From assembly GCF_001418005.1 (NCBI RefSeq), contig NZ_LIOL01000010.1, positions 1 to 64,000 on the forward strand: DNA of 64,000 nt, given 5' to 3'. A program made the position numbers and the translations under genes. Of this stretch, positions 1 through 10,973 are shown one piece after another (the stretch's first letter is position 1; every line of letters starts with the position of its first letter). Below the pieces are notes generated by a model. It ran no database searches. It saw only the letters and a program-made list of their open reading frames with translations, and had not been told where the DNA came from. The DNA is from Chelatococcus sambhunathii. GTDB taxonomy: Bacteria > Pseudomonadota > Alphaproteobacteria > Rhizobiales > Beijerinckiaceae.

Positions 1-331
1 TGGCAGCCGGGTTCGGCTCGGCGAAGCTGTTGAAGGGCACCACGCATCGACTTTCCGGCCCGAGCCACAGTCGCCAGTGCTTGAAATGCGTGTTCCGGAT
101 GTTCGTGACGCCGGGGTCATAATTGCCCCGGATGCGCTCCGGCGGCGTGGGCATCCCCCACGTAGCCATGACCATCTCCCGCTCGCCGTCCGCGCCGACG
201 CGGACAATCGGCGCGAGCGTGCCGGGATAAATGTCGCGCGACGGCTCATTCCAGCCGCTGCGATCGACCATGCCCCGCGTAAGGTCGAGGATCGCCTCGC
301 GGTTGCTCCGGACGTTGTAGAGGTTGCACAT
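1..331 (-). CDS. SRAP-domain (SOS response-associated peptidase, YedK/HMCES-like) protein, partial
   Basis: Reading the minus strand from the ATG at 329-331 gives an open frame that runs off the left edge of the window after about 110 codons. It begins Met-Cys-Asn-Leu, with Cys2 in the place of the catalytic cysteine of SRAP proteins. Further in it has an NTHFKHW segment and RCVVPFNSFAEPNP near the edge, matching the family's RC-x-VP motif followed by the active-site Glu region. SRAP proteins form thiazolidine crosslinks with abasic sites in single-stranded DNA. The phage and island subtype with FNSFAEP in place of GFYEW fits the accessory genes to its right. The C-terminal half lies outside the window. 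Confidence 0.8.
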   Translation of the reverse strand, partial: MCNLYNVRSNREAILDLTRGMVDRSGWNEPSRDIYPGTLAPIVRVGADGEREMVMATWGMPTPPERIRGNYDPGVTNIRNTHFKHWRLWLGPESRCVVPFNSFAEPNPAA

Positions 332-488
332 GGGCGGCGGCTCCAATCAGATCGCTGCCATCTTAACGGCGATGTTTCGCGCGACCATCATTTCCACATC
401 GACTTGCAATCGGCGCTCGCATGTCGCTCTCTTGATGACATTTCATGTCGCTAGCGGTACCGTCGAGATCAATCGGGACAAATCGATC

Positions 489-743
489 ATGACCAATCTC
501 CTTCCTCTCGGCTCGAAGATCGACGTCGTCGTCGAAGATGTTGGCGAAGGCATGTACTTCGCAACGAGCACCAACATGCGCGGGCTGTTGGTCGCCGAGC
601 GCGATCGCGAACGACTGGTCCCAGCGGTCGAAGCGGCGATTTGCGATCTCTACGAGGTCCTCGGTCACCAGGTTCGCGTGCGCCAGGTAACCCCCACCGC
701 AGATGAAGAGCGCTTGGGGAGCTTCCTCGTCGAGGCCGCCTAG
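489..743 (+). CDS. small DUF1902-like protein
   Basis: An 84-residue frame from the ATG at 489; a longer in-frame start at 324 would overlap the divergent SRAP gene and adds implausible sequence. The central stretch ATSTNMRGLLVAERDRE, followed by a helix ending ICDLYEV, resembles DUF1902, a short alpha-beta domain often found in antitoxin-like or phage-borne small proteins. No toxin partner is evident next to it. Function is unknown and the family match is from pattern memory only. Confidence 0.55.
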   Translation: MTNLLPLGSKIDVVVEDVGEGMYFATSTNMRGLLVAERDRERLVPAVEAAICDLYEVLGHQVRVRQVTPTADEERLGSFLVEAA

Positions 744-752
744 CTGCCTGCC

Positions 753-1001
753 CTAGAATTCAAAGCTCTTGCGGATCCGTTCCACTACCTCAAGGCGCAG
801 TCGCGGAGACAGATCCTTCGCAAGCGGAACATTCCGCACCTCTTGGCCGCGCATGTAGACTGTAGGGATGGATGTCGGCAGTAGCCCCATCCGGCGGATC
901 TCAGCGTAATATTCTTCTTCCGTCATCCCGAACGCGCACCCGTTAAGCATTTCCATCTCCTGCTTGGGCAATACGCCTCCATTGGGAGGTCGCCATCTCA
1001 T
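753..1001 (-). CDS. hypothetical protein
   Basis: An 82-residue frame whose ATG at 1001 is preceded by a GAGGG ribosome-binding site; an upstream in-frame start at 1073 lacks one. The protein has an acidic MTEEEYYAEIRRMGL segment and a basic C-terminal helix ending RIRKSFEF. It lies tail to tail with the DUF1902-like gene, 9 bp apart. No family recognised; size and setting fit an island or phage accessory gene. Confidence 0.5.
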   Translation of the reverse strand: MRWRPPNGGVLPKQEMEMLNGCAFGMTEEEYYAEIRRMGLLPTSIPTVYMRGQEVRNVPLAKDLSPRLRLEVVERIRKSFEF

Positions 1002-1225
1002 GGCAGCCCTCACCCGCAGCTCTGTTGTCGCCCCTTGATGCTGGACGGTTGGTCCGCCCGTTCTTTGAGCCACGGCGCGCTTTGCAGGGAATGCTGCTTG
1101 CGGGTCCGGGTATGCTCGCGCTGACTTTTCATAGCCACGCGCGAAGAAGCTAGTGCTCTTCGGATTTTGCCGTCAAGCCCTAGGGCCAGGTAATGCCCGG
1201 AACGGCTATATATTGACACCACCGT

Positions 1226-1495
1226 GTGAACAACGGGGACGGGGAGATCGGGGAGCTAAATGCATTTGACGCCGACCGAATTAGCTTCGCGTTCATGGAC
1301 TACTTTAACGAGCAACTCGGATGTCAAAACTCCGGATGCGACGAGTGGGGCGCATTGGAACTGTTCGCTCGGCAGTGGGAGCTGAGAAATCTCACTGGCG
1401 AGTTGGACGCCGCCCGTCGAGGTCAGCGGCTCGCTGGCTTCGCGCCGCCGCACCAGTTGATGCGCCGCGGGCATCGGCCGCGAGGGCAATCGTAA
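1226..1495 (+). CDS. possible small hypothetical protein
   Basis: A GTG-initiated 89-residue frame with a plausible acidic N-terminal half (FMDYFNEQLG, DEWGALELFARQWEL). Its last 70 bases overlap the 3' end of the thermonuclease gene on the other strand, so either the overlap is real or only the first 60 codons matter. No family recognised. The flanking stretch 1002-1225 shows no other gene. A spurious call is quite possible. Confidence 0.3.
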   Translation: MNNGDGEIGELNAFDADRISFAFMDYFNEQLGCQNSGCDEWGALELFARQWELRNLTGELDAARRGQRLAGFAPPHQLMRRGHRPRGQS

Positions 1496-1905
1496 CGCAC
1501 GGCATGGCCGGCGCGGATCATGAGGCCGGCGACGTCGCGGCCGCCGATGTAGACCCGGGCGAGGGTGCGGCGATAGCGGTCGCGGCCCTGCCGGCGGATG
1601 GTGATGGTGCCGGAGGCGAGCAGGCGTCGCAGATAGGCGGTGGCGGCGTGGCCCCGCTGCCGCTCGCTGTCACAGCGCGCCTGGTAGGTCTCGGGCGCGT
1701 CGAGGCCGACAATGCGGATCTTCTCCTCGCCGAGATAGATCGTGTCGCCGTCGACGGCCACGATGGGCGGCTCGGCGCCCCAGGCGCGATCGATGAGCAG
1801 CGCCAGCACGATCCCGAGCAGGCAGGCCGCGAGGACGACGAGACATCCGGTGCGCATACGCTCCTGCACGTCGGGCGGCGGGACGGGATCCGGGCGCTCA
1901 GCCAT
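1423..1905 (-). CDS. thermonuclease-like (SNase-fold) protein, membrane anchored
   Basis: 160 residues: one transmembrane or signal-anchor helix at about 20-42, then a staphylococcal-nuclease fold. The catalytic set is recognisable: VDGDT (Asp52, Asp54), IRIVGLDAPET with Arg64, Asp69 and Glu72, and Arg113 in RYRRTLARV. Such proteins hydrolyse DNA or RNA with Ca2+ in the periplasm or outside the cell. The start overlaps the end of the upstream small HTH gene by 8 bp, so the two are probably translated from one mRNA. The C-terminus carries two extra Cys pairs (DCPRGRCPRR) that could form disulfides. Confidence 0.85.
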   Translation of the reverse strand: MAERPDPVPPPDVQERMRTGCLVVLAACLLGIVLALLIDRAWGAEPPIVAVDGDTIYLGEEKIRIVGLDAPETYQARCDSERQRGHAATAYLRRLLASGTITIRRQGRDRYRRTLARVYIGGRDVAGLMIRAGHAVRYDCPRGRCPRRINWCGGAKPASR

Positions 1906-2098
1906 CCTGCGTCTTCCGGAGAGCGGCGCAACTGGACCATTCTGCCCGTAGCGCGGAGACGTGCCGGCTGACCGCCGCCCGGCCGAGACCGAGCGCTTGA
2001 GCGCACTCGGTGACGGTGCATCCCACGTGCGTCACGAAAAAGGCGCGCACGGCCTCACGATTGGCGGCACCTTGCAGCTTGGCCGTCAGCCTCGTCAT
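1898..2098 (-). CDS. small winged-helix/HTH DNA-binding protein
   Basis: 66 residues from the ATG at 2098, which overlaps the stop of the upstream membrane-protein gene (ATGA); a GTG at 2122 is an alternative start. The segment TVTECAQALGLGRAAVSRHVSALRAEW is a typical MarR/ArsR-like recognition HTH, and little else is present. It is likely a small regulator or phage-type DNA-binding protein within the coupled set 2825-1423. Target unknown. Confidence 0.6.
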   Translation of the reverse strand: MTRLTAKLQGAANREAVRAFFVTHVGCTVTECAQALGLGRAAVSRHVSALRAEWSSCAALRKTQDG

Positions 2099-2289
2099 CG
2101 TAGCAGGCTCCAAATCAGCCACGCCACGACAGATCCAAACGCGGCCACGAGGTAGATGAGAAGGTTATAGACATGGCCGGCGCCGTATGTGCCGCCGTCC
2201 TCGCGGGCGGCAATCGCGGCCCAAATGAAGAGCGCCATGGTCACAGCGGACGGCAGCAGCCACCAGCCTGCATTGATCGTGATCGTCAT
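2095..2289 (-). CDS. small membrane protein with two helices
   Basis: 64 residues beginning MTITINAGWW, with hydrophobic helices at about 8-26 and 43-63 separated by a charged loop (AREDGGTYGAGH). The ATG overlaps the stop of the upstream gene by four bases and its own stop overlaps the next start, so it sits in a tightly coupled four-gene set. A phage holin-like or island membrane protein is conceivable, but nothing identifies a family. Confidence 0.55.
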   Translation of the reverse strand: MTITINAGWWLLPSAVTMALFIWAAIAAREDGGTYGAGHVYNLLIYLVAAFGSVVAWLIWSLLR

Positions 2290-2825
2290 CGTCCCGCCTC
2301 CGCGGCACGCGATCTGAGGTCGTGCAAGGTGCAATCGATGCAGTCGATCAGGTCGCGGTAAGATCGCCAGTTCGGGAAACGCTGTTCGATCTCGCCGATG
2401 ATTTGCGAGGCTACGTCGCTCCAATCCGCCACCGGCTCAGCGGCCGGCGCGGCGAACCCGGCGGCAGCGAAAGTGCGAGCGTTGCCCGTCTCGCAGTCGA
2501 TCGCGTCAATCAAGACCTGCGGTTCGGGGTGCCACTCGTTCGATCCGAAGTAGACCCGCTGCGGGATGAAGACGCGCTCGCGCGTCTCGCCGCGCCAGTT
2601 TGTATAGCGGGCAGTGATCGGAACTGTCGGATCGGCTGGCTGGGCGCCAGCCTCGATCCGATCAGCCGTGGCGTCGATTTCGGCTGGAAAGTAGCGTCCG
2701 GCGCCATCGACCGCCCCGTCGCGCAAGAGCTGCGCATAGTCGCGTAGGCACTCGACAACGAAGGGCGCGTGGGCGCTGAGCGCGGTCGCGGCCGTCTCAT
2801 CCTCGTAGTCGCGAAGCTGGTTCAT
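2286..2825 (-). CDS. phage-type hypothetical protein with WYL-like core
   Basis: 179 residues from an ATG with a near-perfect AGGAGGG site 8 bases upstream. The middle holds TNWRGETRERVFIP followed by YFGSNEWHPEP and AIDCETGNARTF. I associate this pattern with WYL-like ligand-binding modules in short proteins of alphaproteobacterial phages and islands. An acidic C-terminal helix follows (ASQIIGEIEQRF). It is the first gene of the coupled set running down to 1423. Exact role unknown. Confidence 0.6.
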   Translation of the reverse strand: MNQLRDYEDETAATALSAHAPFVVECLRDYAQLLRDGAVDGAGRYFPAEIDATADRIEAGAQPADPTVPITARYTNWRGETRERVFIPQRVYFGSNEWHPEPQVLIDAIDCETGNARTFAAAGFAAPAAEPVADWSDVASQIIGEIEQRFPNWRSYRDLIDCIDCTLHDLRSRAAEAGR

Positions 2826-3348
2826 GGATGTGCCCTCCTGTAGCGAATGCGGTGAAAATAACCGCACCAGGAGGGAAGAACAAGCGGTTAGACCGCTATG
2901 CCGCGATCGCGCGCCGGGCCGGAAACTTGCCGAACGATATGACCTCGATGTGGCTCTCGCGGATGGAACGCTCCTCCGCTACCACATCTGCGGTGTCCGT
3001 CCCGGGCACCAGGCTAACAGACAGACCATACCGAAGACATGGGCGACAACCTCGTGCCGAACGGGTTGTCGATGAAATATCCGAAGCCGTAGCCCACGAA
3101 GCTTGCGAGCCCAGTGCCTTCATAGGCTGCGGCTGTAGCGAATGGCCGCGCAGCATTCGCACTTGCGGGCGCTGAAACCCTCCGCCTGGGTCCTCGGCGC
3201 TTTCAACGGTCCGCACCCGCCGCCGTCCGCACGCGCTGACAAGTCGCGTTCAGTACGCTCTTGCGCGATCAAAAAATATCGCTACGAATCCGAACGTGAA
3301 AATTTCTGATCACGCGCCGGTTGCGCCGGCAAGGTGAAACGATTCCGG
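2826..3348. other. gene-poor junction between accessory genes and the peptide-transport locus
   Basis: No frame here has both a start with a ribosome-binding site and convincing protein composition. On the minus strand from about 3190 to 3014 a startless frame reads GLASFVGYGFGYFIDNPFG and then stops; this could be the tail of a lost gene. The right end carries the promoter and operator candidates of the RpiR gene. GC content falls near 3270-3310. No tRNA or direct-repeat attachment site was seen. Confidence 0.4.
3261..3314 (+). promoter_or_regulatory. candidate promoter and operator of the RpiR-family gene
   Basis: TTGCGC at 3261-3266 and TACGAA at 3283-3288, 16 bp apart, resemble a sigma-70 promoter in an AT-rich patch. 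Just downstream, CGTGA at 3295-3299 and TCACG at 3310-3314 form inverted arms 10 bp apart, a size that fits autoregulation by the RpiR protein. Sequence pattern only. Confidence 0.3.
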
Positions 3349-4305
3349 ATGGCCACGGCTTTCGACGAACCCTCCATCGCGCAGCGCATTGCCCGCGCCG
3401 TTCTGTCGCCGTCGCATCGCCGGATCGCCGACTATGTCCTCGACCACCCGCTGCGGGTCGCGGCCATGCCCATCGATGAACTGGCGTCGATCGTTGGCGT
3501 GTCGGTGGCCACCGCCAACCGCTTCGCCCGCGCTCTCGGCTTCGACGGCTATGCGCAGTTCCGCACCGCGCTGGTGCTCGGCTTCGAGACGGCGCTGGCG
3601 CCTGTGGAGAAGCTGCGCGGAAAGCCGGAGAAGCCCGCGAGCGCCGCCGATATCCTGGCGGCAACGCTCTCGGAGACGGCCCATAATATCGACAGGACGC
3701 GGCAGGGCCTGGATACGGAGGCCTGCAACCGCGCGGTCGCTGCCATTCTTGGCGCCCGGCGCGTCTTCATCCTCGGCCTTGGCAGCAGCGTCTGGCTCGC
3801 CGGTCTTCTCCTGCGCAAGCTCGAACTCTTCTGCGATCAGGTACAACTGCTCGCCAGTATGGAGGGCTCTTCGCACGCGGCCCGCATCCTGCACCGGGTC
3901 AAGCCGGGTGACCTCGTCATTGCCATCGCCTTCCCGCGCTATCTGTCGGACACCTTGCTGCTGACCCGGCGCGCACGGGAGGCGGGCGCCGACGTGCTAG
4001 CCCTGACCGAGAGCCCCGGCTCGCCGCTCGCCTCGCTCGCCACGATCGCGCTTTTCGCCCACGGCGAGAGCCAGTTCTTCGCCAATTGCGAGGCGAGTTC
4101 GCTGGCTCTGATCGAGGCCCTGAGCAGCGCCGTCGCCCACGCCTCCGGCCGATCCGTGGAGGCGGCGGCCGAACTGGCGGAGGCCGTGCTGCCCTGGCTG
4201 CACGGCAACCATGCGGGGGCGCTGAGGCCATCGAGCGCGTGGGACAGGCAGGCGCCGTCGCCCTCTACGCCCCGGCGGGGCCCGAAACCACGCCAGGGCC
4301 GCTGA
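3349..4305 (+). CDS. MurR/RpiR-family transcriptional regulator with SIS domain
   Basis: About 318 residues from the ATG at 3349 (MATAFDEPS). The N-terminal HTH_6 domain, about 1-78, includes the recognition region DELASIVGVSVATANRFARALGF. A SIS sugar-phosphate-binding domain follows at about 120-250 (VFILGLGSSVWLAG). Family members respond to phosphosugars such as MurNAc-6-P. It leads the ABC and peptidase locus and probably controls it. Odd point: homologues usually end near LPWLHG, but here a Pro, Arg and Ser-rich tail of about 30 residues follows, while a neighbouring frame stays open to 4361. This suggests a frameshift or a non-homologous tail. Confidence 0.9.
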   Translation: MATAFDEPSIAQRIARAVLSPSHRRIADYVLDHPLRVAAMPIDELASIVGVSVATANRFARALGFDGYAQFRTALVLGFETALAPVEKLRGKPEKPASAADILAATLSETAHNIDRTRQGLDTEACNRAVAAILGARRVFILGLGSSVWLAGLLLRKLELFCDQVQLLASMEGSSHAARILHRVKPGDLVIAIAFPRYLSDTLLLTRRAREAGADVLALTESPGSPLASLATIALFAHGESQFFANCEASSLALIEALSSAVAHASGRSVEAAAELAEAVLPWLHGNHAGALRPSSAWDRQAPSPSTPRRGPKPRQGR

Positions 4306-4389
4306 CCGTGCGCGGCGGCCCCCTTGCCACCTTCGCCATTCCTCCGGCCCTTGCCGGCTAATCAACTTCGTGAGCGAACCCGCCCCGCC

Positions 4390-6291
<1,902 letters not shown>

Positions 6292-6332
6292 CTGCCCCTC
6301 TTGATCGCTTCACTGCAACGGGAGCCGTTCCA

Positions 6333-7883
6333 ATGAAAAGTCCACTTCCACGAGGTTTGACAATTGCGTCCGGCCTTCTGGCCCTCGTGCTCGGCACCGC
6401 GCCAGCACTCGCCGCCAAGGATGTCGTGCTCGCCATCGGTGGCCAGCCGGAGACGCTCGACCCCTACAACACCAACACGACTCTGACGACCGCCGTCACC
6501 AAGTCGTTCTACCAAGGCCTGTTCGAGTTCGATAAGGACCTCAAGGTGCGGCCGGTGCTGGCCGAGAGCTATACAGTTTCGGATGACGGCCTCGTCTACA
6601 CCTTCAAGCTGCGTGAGGGAGTCAAGTTCCACGATGGCACGGATTTCAACGCCGAGGCCGTCAAGGTTTCGCTTGAGCGGGTGCTCAATCCCGAGAACAA
6701 GCTCGCCCGCTACAACCAGTTCAACCGCATCGACAAGGTCGAGGTCGTCTCGCCCTACGTCGTCAAGATCACGCTGAAGGACGCTTTCGGACCGTTCATC
6801 AACTCGCTCGCCCACGCTTCGGCGGCCATCATCTCGCCGGCGGCCCTCGCGAAATACGGGAACAAGGATATCGCCTTCCACCCGGTCGGCACTGGCCCCT
6901 TCGTCTTCGAGGACTGGAAGCAGACCGATTACGTCAAGGTGAAGAAGTTCGACGGCTACTGGAAGAAGGATTTCCCCAAGGTCGATTCCATCACCTGGAA
7001 GCCGGTGCTGGAGAACAACACCCGTGCCGCCATGCTGCAGACGGGCGAGGCCGATTTTGCCTTCCCGCTGCCCTATGAGCAGACAGCCGCCCTGCAGGCG
7101 AACGACAAACTGGACGTGATCATCGGCCCGTCGATCATCGAGCGCTACGTCAGTTTCAACACGCTGCAGAAGCCCTTCGACGACATCCGCGTGCGTCAGG
7201 CGATCAATTACGCCATCAACAAGGAGGCCCTTGCCAAGGTTGCCTTCAACGGCTTCGCCTCGCCGGCCGAGGGCATCGTGCCGGAGGGCGTGCTCTATGC
7301 CCACAAGATGAAGCCCTGGCCCTATGACCCGGCCAAGGCCCGCGAGCTTCTGAAGGAGGCGGGCTATCCCAACGGCTTCGAGTCGATCCTCTGGAGCGCC
7401 TACACCACCACGACGGCGCAGAAGGCCATCCAGTTCCTGCAGCAGCAACTGGCCCAGGTCGGCATCAAGGTGCAGATCCAGGCGCTCGAGCCCGGCCAGC
7501 GCACCGAGTGGGTGCAGTCATGGCCCGATCCCAAGACGGCGAAGGTGCGCATGTACTACGCCGGCTGGTCGTCCTCGACGGGTGAGGCTGACTGGGCGCT
7601 GAGGCCGCTGCTGTCCACCGAGGCCTGGCCGCCGAAGCTCAACAACACCGCCTATTACAGCAACGAGGAAGTGGACGCCTATATCGCCAAGGCCCTGCGC
7701 TCGGTGAAGGACGAGGAGAAGGCGGAGCTCTACAGGAAGGCACAAGAGCAGATCTTCAAGGACGCGCCCTGGGCGCCGCTGGTGACGGAAAAAAACCTCT
7801 ATGCCACCTCCAAGCGTCTCTCCGGCGTCTACGTCATGCCTGACGGCAATATCGAGGCAAGCGAGATCGCCGTTTCGGAGTAA
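6333..7883 (+). CDS. ABC transporter substrate-binding protein, peptide family (SBP_bac_5)
   Basis: 516 residues from the ATG at 6333 with GGGAG upstream; a start at 6288 would place charged sequence before the signal peptide. A Sec signal ends at about residue 28 (APALAA-KD). The mature protein shows the family 5 binding-protein pattern: [11 protein letters not shown] at its start, then [27 protein letters not shown], and [13 protein letters not shown]. It works in the periplasm and delivers peptides to the two permeases. Unlike its neighbours it uses Lys freely, usual for abundant periplasmic proteins. It is followed by three hairpins. Confidence 0.93.
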   Translation: MKSPLPRGLTIASGLLALVLGTAPALAAKDVVLAIGGQPETLDPYNTNTTLTTAVTKSFYQGLFEFDKDLKVRPVLAESYTVSDDGLVYTFKLREGVKFHDGTDFNAEAVKVSLERVLNPENKLARYNQFNRIDKVEVVSPYVVKITLKDAFGPFINSLAHASAAIISPAALAKYGNKDIAFHPVGTGPFVFEDWKQTDYVKVKKFDGYWKKDFPKVDSITWKPVLENNTRAAMLQTGEADFAFPLPYEQTAALQANDKLDVIIGPSIIERYVSFNTLQKPFDDIRVRQAINYAINKEALAKVAFNGFASPAEGIVPEGVLYAHKMKPWPYDPAKARELLKEAGYPNGFESILWSAYTTTTAQKAIQFLQQQLAQVGIKVQIQALEPGQRTEWVQSWPDPKTAKVRMYYAGWSSSTGEADWALRPLLSTEAWPPKLNNTAYYSNEEVDAYIAKALRSVKDEEKAELYRKAQEQIFKDAPWAPLVTEKNLYATSKRLSGVYVMPDGNIEASEIAVSE

Positions 7884-7885
7884 GA

Positions 7886-7968
7886 GCGGGAACCCTTTTC
7901 CCGCACGCAAGTCGGGCATGCCCAACTTGCGCAAGAATATTGCGGATCTCGGGAAAACCCGAGATCCG
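7886..7968 (+). promoter_or_regulatory. three consecutive hairpins between binding-protein and permease genes
   Basis: Hairpin 1: arms GCGGGAA (7886-7892) and TTCCCGC (7898-7904). Hairpin 2: GCAAGT/ACTTGC outer arms (7907-7930) enclosing GGGCATGCCC, with one mismatch. Hairpin 3: 11-bp perfect arms CGGATCTCGGG/CCCGAGATCCG (7943-7968) around an AAAA loop. No T-tract follows, so a full rho-independent stop is unlikely. Such structures often slow 3' decay and keep the binding protein more abundant than the permeases. Confidence 0.65.
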
Positions 7969-8039
7969 ATGCGGGGGAGAAGGACGCCGCCCGCTTGCAA
8001 CGCGTCCCGTAGCTTGTCCAGCCAGGTCGATCCGGAGCC

Positions 8040-8960
8040 ATGCTGCACTATTTCCTCAAACGGCTGCTGGGGCTCATCCCCACCCTCCTGATCGTCTCGG
8101 TGCTCGTGTTCTTCTTCGTGCACATGCTGCCGGGCGACCCGGCGCGGCTCGTCGCCGGGCAGGATGCGGACGAGCAGACGCTCGCCCTCGTGCGCAGCGA
8201 ACTCGGCCTCGACAAGCCGCTGCCGCAGCAGTTCGTCAGCTATTTCACCCACCTCTTCGAGGGCGACTTCGGGCGCTCCATCCGCACGCGCCGGCCGGTC
8301 TCCACCGAGATCGCCGAGCGCTTCATGCCGACGCTGCTCCTGACGCTCACCAGCATGGTCTGGGCCGTTGTCTTCGGCATGGCGATCGGCATCGCCTCGG
8401 CCGTCTTTCGCAACCGCTGGCCAGACCGGCTCGGCATGACATTGGCGGTCTCCGGCATCTCCTTCCCCGCTTTCGCGCTCGGCATGCTGCTCATGCAAAT
8501 CTTTTCCGTCGGGCTCGGCTGGCTGCCCACCGTCGGCGCCGACAGCTGGAAGCACTACATCCTGCCGTCGCTGACGCTCGGCGCAGCGGTCGCGGCCGTC
8601 ATGGCGCGCTTCACGCGCGCCTCCTTCGTCGACGTGCTGCACGAGGATTTCGTCCGCACCGCGCGGGCCAAGGGTCTCAACGAGCGTATCGTCATCCTGA
8701 AGCACTGCCTGCGCAACGCGCTCATTCCGGTCGTGACCATGATGGGCCTCCAATTCGGCTTCCTGTTGGGCGGTTCCATCGTCGTCGAGGCCGTGTTCAA
8801 CTGGCCGGGCGTCGGCCGTCTCCTCGTCGATGCCGTGGCGCAGCGCGACTATCCGGTCATTCAGGCGCTGGTGCTGATGTTCTCGCTCGAATTCATCCTC
8901 ATCAATCTCGTCGTAGACCTGCTTTACGGCGTCATCAACCCCACCATCCGCTACAGTTGA
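8040..8960 (+). CDS. peptide ABC transporter permease (DppB/GsiC type)
   Basis: 306 residues. The start [20 protein letters not shown] is the usual first helix of DppB-type permeases, and five more helices follow. The cytoplasmic ATPase-contact loop is clear near residue 190-220 ([19 protein letters not shown], the EAA motif). The ATG is preceded by GGAG. With the permease at 8968 it forms the inner-membrane channel of the importer. It starts 156 bp after the binding-protein gene because of the intervening hairpins. Confidence 0.93.
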   Translation: MLHYFLKRLLGLIPTLLIVSVLVFFFVHMLPGDPARLVAGQDADEQTLALVRSELGLDKPLPQQFVSYFTHLFEGDFGRSIRTRRPVSTEIAERFMPTLLLTLTSMVWAVVFGMAIGIASAVFRNRWPDRLGMTLAVSGISFPAFALGMLLMQIFSVGLGWLPTVGADSWKHYILPSLTLGAAVAAVMARFTRASFVDVLHEDFVRTARAKGLNERIVILKHCLRNALIPVVTMMGLQFGFLLGGSIVVEAVFNWPGVGRLLVDAVAQRDYPVIQALVLMFSLEFILINLVVDLLYGVINPTIRYS

Positions 8961-8967
8961 GCCGGCC

Positions 8968-9873
8968 ATGACCGATACCGCGACCGAGCTCGTCTCCCCC
9001 GTTTCCGCCACAACGGGCGAGGCCGTGCGCACGCCGCTGAGGGAGTTCTGGCGCCGTTTCCGCCGCCAGCCGGTGGCGCTCGCAGCGCTCACCTTCGTGG
9101 TGCTGCTCACGCTACTGGCCGTGCTGGCGCCGTGGATCGTGCCGTTCGACCCGGAGAACTACTTCGATTACGACCAGCTCAATGCTGGCCCGTCGTGGTC
9201 GCACTGGCTCGGCGTCGACCCGCTCGGGCGCGACATCTTCAGCCGCATCGTGATGGGGGCCCGCATCTCGCTTGCCACCGGCCTTGCCTCTGTGGCGCTC
9301 GGCGGGCTCGTCGGCACGACGCTCGGCCTCCTCGCCGGCTATTACGAGGGCTGGTGGGACCGCATCGTCATGCGCATCTGCGACGTGCTCTTCGCCTTCC
9401 CCGGCATTCTTCTCGCCCTCGGCATCGTTGCCATTCTCGGCGGTTCGCTTTTCAACGTGGTCGTCGCCGTCTCCGTCTTCTCCGTGCCGGCCTTTGCCCG
9501 CCTCGTGCGCGGCAATACGCTGGTCCTGAAGCGCATGACCTACGTCGAGGCGGTTCGCAGCATCGGCGCTTCCGACTGGACCATCCTCGTGCGCCACATC
9601 CTGCCGGGCACCGTCTCCTCCATCGTGGTCTATTTCACGATGCGCCTCGGCACCTCGATCATCACGGCCGCGAGCCTCTCCTTCCTCGGTCTCGGCGCCC
9701 AGCCGCCGACGCCGGAATGGGGCGCGATGCTCAATGACGCGCGCGCCGACATGGTCAACGCGCCGCATGTGGCGCTCTTCCCGAGCCTTGCCATCTTCTT
9801 CACGGTGCTCGCCTTCAACCTGCTCGGCGACGGGCTGCGCGACGCGCTCGACCCGAAGATCGACCGCAAATGA
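8968..9873 (+). CDS. peptide ABC transporter permease (DppC/GsiD type)
   Basis: 301 residues. A hydrophilic N-terminus of about 40 residues ([11 protein letters not shown]) precedes the first helix, as in DppC homologues. The characteristic [21 protein letters not shown] motif is present, as is an EAA loop ([19 protein letters not shown]). The C-terminus ends in the usual [11 protein letters not shown]. It begins 7 bp after the first permease and its stop overlaps the start of the aminopeptidase by four bases. Confidence 0.93.
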   Translation: MTDTATELVSPVSATTGEAVRTPLREFWRRFRRQPVALAALTFVVLLTLLAVLAPWIVPFDPENYFDYDQLNAGPSWSHWLGVDPLGRDIFSRIVMGARISLATGLASVALGGLVGTTLGLLAGYYEGWWDRIVMRICDVLFAFPGILLALGIVAILGGSLFNVVVAVSVFSVPAFARLVRGNTLVLKRMTYVEAVRSIGASDWTILVRHILPGTVSSIVVYFTMRLGTSIITAASLSFLGLGAQPPTPEWGAMLNDARADMVNAPHVALFPSLAIFFTVLAFNLLGDGLRDALDPKIDRK

Positions 9874-10973
9874 GCATCATGTCCGTCCGGGATGCCACCC
9901 CGCCGCATGTCGGCACGCTCACAGCCGGCCCGCGCAACGCGATCACCGACGTTGCCGGCGTCAGCGTCGGCCATGCGACGCTCGCCGACGGTTCCGTGCA
10001 GACCGGCGTCACGGTGGTGCGTCCGCACGCGGGGGACCTCTACCGCGACCGGGTGCCGGCGGCGGCGAGCGTGATCAACGGCTTCGGCAAGAGCATCGGC
10101 CTCGTGCAGGTGGAGGAACTCGGCGTCATCGAGACGCCGATCGCGCTCACCAACACCTTCTCGGTCGCCGCCGTGGCCGAGGCGCAGATCCGCCAGACGA
10201 TCGCGGCCAATCCGCAATGCGGGCGGCGCCTGCCGACGGTCAATCCGCTCGTCTTCGAGTGCAACGACGGCTACCTCAACGACATTCAGGCCATGGCGGT
10301 CGGAGATCTGCATTACCGCGGCGCCTGCGCCGCCGCCGGCCCGGATGTCGCGGAAGGGGCGGTCGGCGCCGGGCGCGGCATGGCGAGCTTCGGCGTCAAG
10401 GGCGGCATCGGCACGGCCTCGCGCCGCGCCGAGGTGGCGAACGGCCGCGTTTTCACCGTCGGCGCGCTGGTGTTGGCGAATTTCGGCCGGGCGGCGCAGC
10501 TCATACTCGCTGGCCGGGCCATCGGACCCGTGCTCGCGGAGCGGCTCGCCGCCACGAGGGAAGACGCCGCCGGAGGGGAGGGCGAGGCACAGGAGAAAGG
10601 CTCGATCATCCTCCTCATCGCCACCGACGCGCCGCTCGACACACGCCAGCTGCGACGACTCTCGCTGCGCAGCGCCGCCGGCCTCGCGCGGACCGGCTCC
10701 GTCTTCGGCCACGGCAGCGGCGACATCGCGCTCGCCTTTTCCACCGCCTATACGCTGCCGCAGGAGGCGGCTCGCCCCATGCCGGCCATCGCCATGCTGA
10801 ATGATGCGCTCATCGATCCACTGTTCCAGGCTGTCGCCGACAGCACCGAGCAGGCCATCATCCATGCGCTTTGGCGGGCCGAGACGGTCACCGGCCGTGA
10901 CGGCCACCGGCGGCAGGCGCTGCTCGAGGTGATGCCCGATCTTCCCTCCCTCCTTTCGGAGCGCACCCCATGA
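9870..10973 (+). CDS. dmpA: P1-family (DmpA-like) aminopeptidase, self-processing Ntn-type hydrolase
   Basis: 367 residues with the DmpA fold: [12 protein letters not shown] near the N-terminus, [14 protein letters not shown] in the middle, and the autocleavage pair Gly244-Ser245 in [14 protein letters not shown], matching Gly249-Ser250 of Ochrobactrum DmpA. Cleavage frees the nucleophilic Ser at the new N-terminus of the small subunit. Asn204 in LVLANFGR fits the oxyanion position. Family members cleave N-terminal L-, D- or beta-amino acids from short peptides or amides. No signal peptide, so it is cytoplasmic and acts on peptides brought in by the ABC system. Start and stop are both ATGA-coupled to neighbours. 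Confidence 0.88.
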   Translation: MSIMSVRDATPPHVGTLTAGPRNAITDVAGVSVGHATLADGSVQTGVTVVRPHAGDLYRDRVPAAASVINGFGKSIGLVQVEELGVIETPIALTNTFSVAAVAEAQIRQTIAANPQCGRRLPTVNPLVFECNDGYLNDIQAMAVGDLHYRGACAAAGPDVAEGAVGAGRGMASFGVKGGIGTASRRAEVANGRVFTVGALVLANFGRAAQLILAGRAIGPVLAERLAATREDAAGGEGEAQEKGSIILLIATDAPLDTRQLRRLSLRSAAGLARTGSVFGHGSGDIALAFSTAYTLPQEAARPMPAIAMLNDALIDPLFQAVADSTEQAIIHALWRAETVTGRDGHRRQALLEVMPDLPSLLSERTP

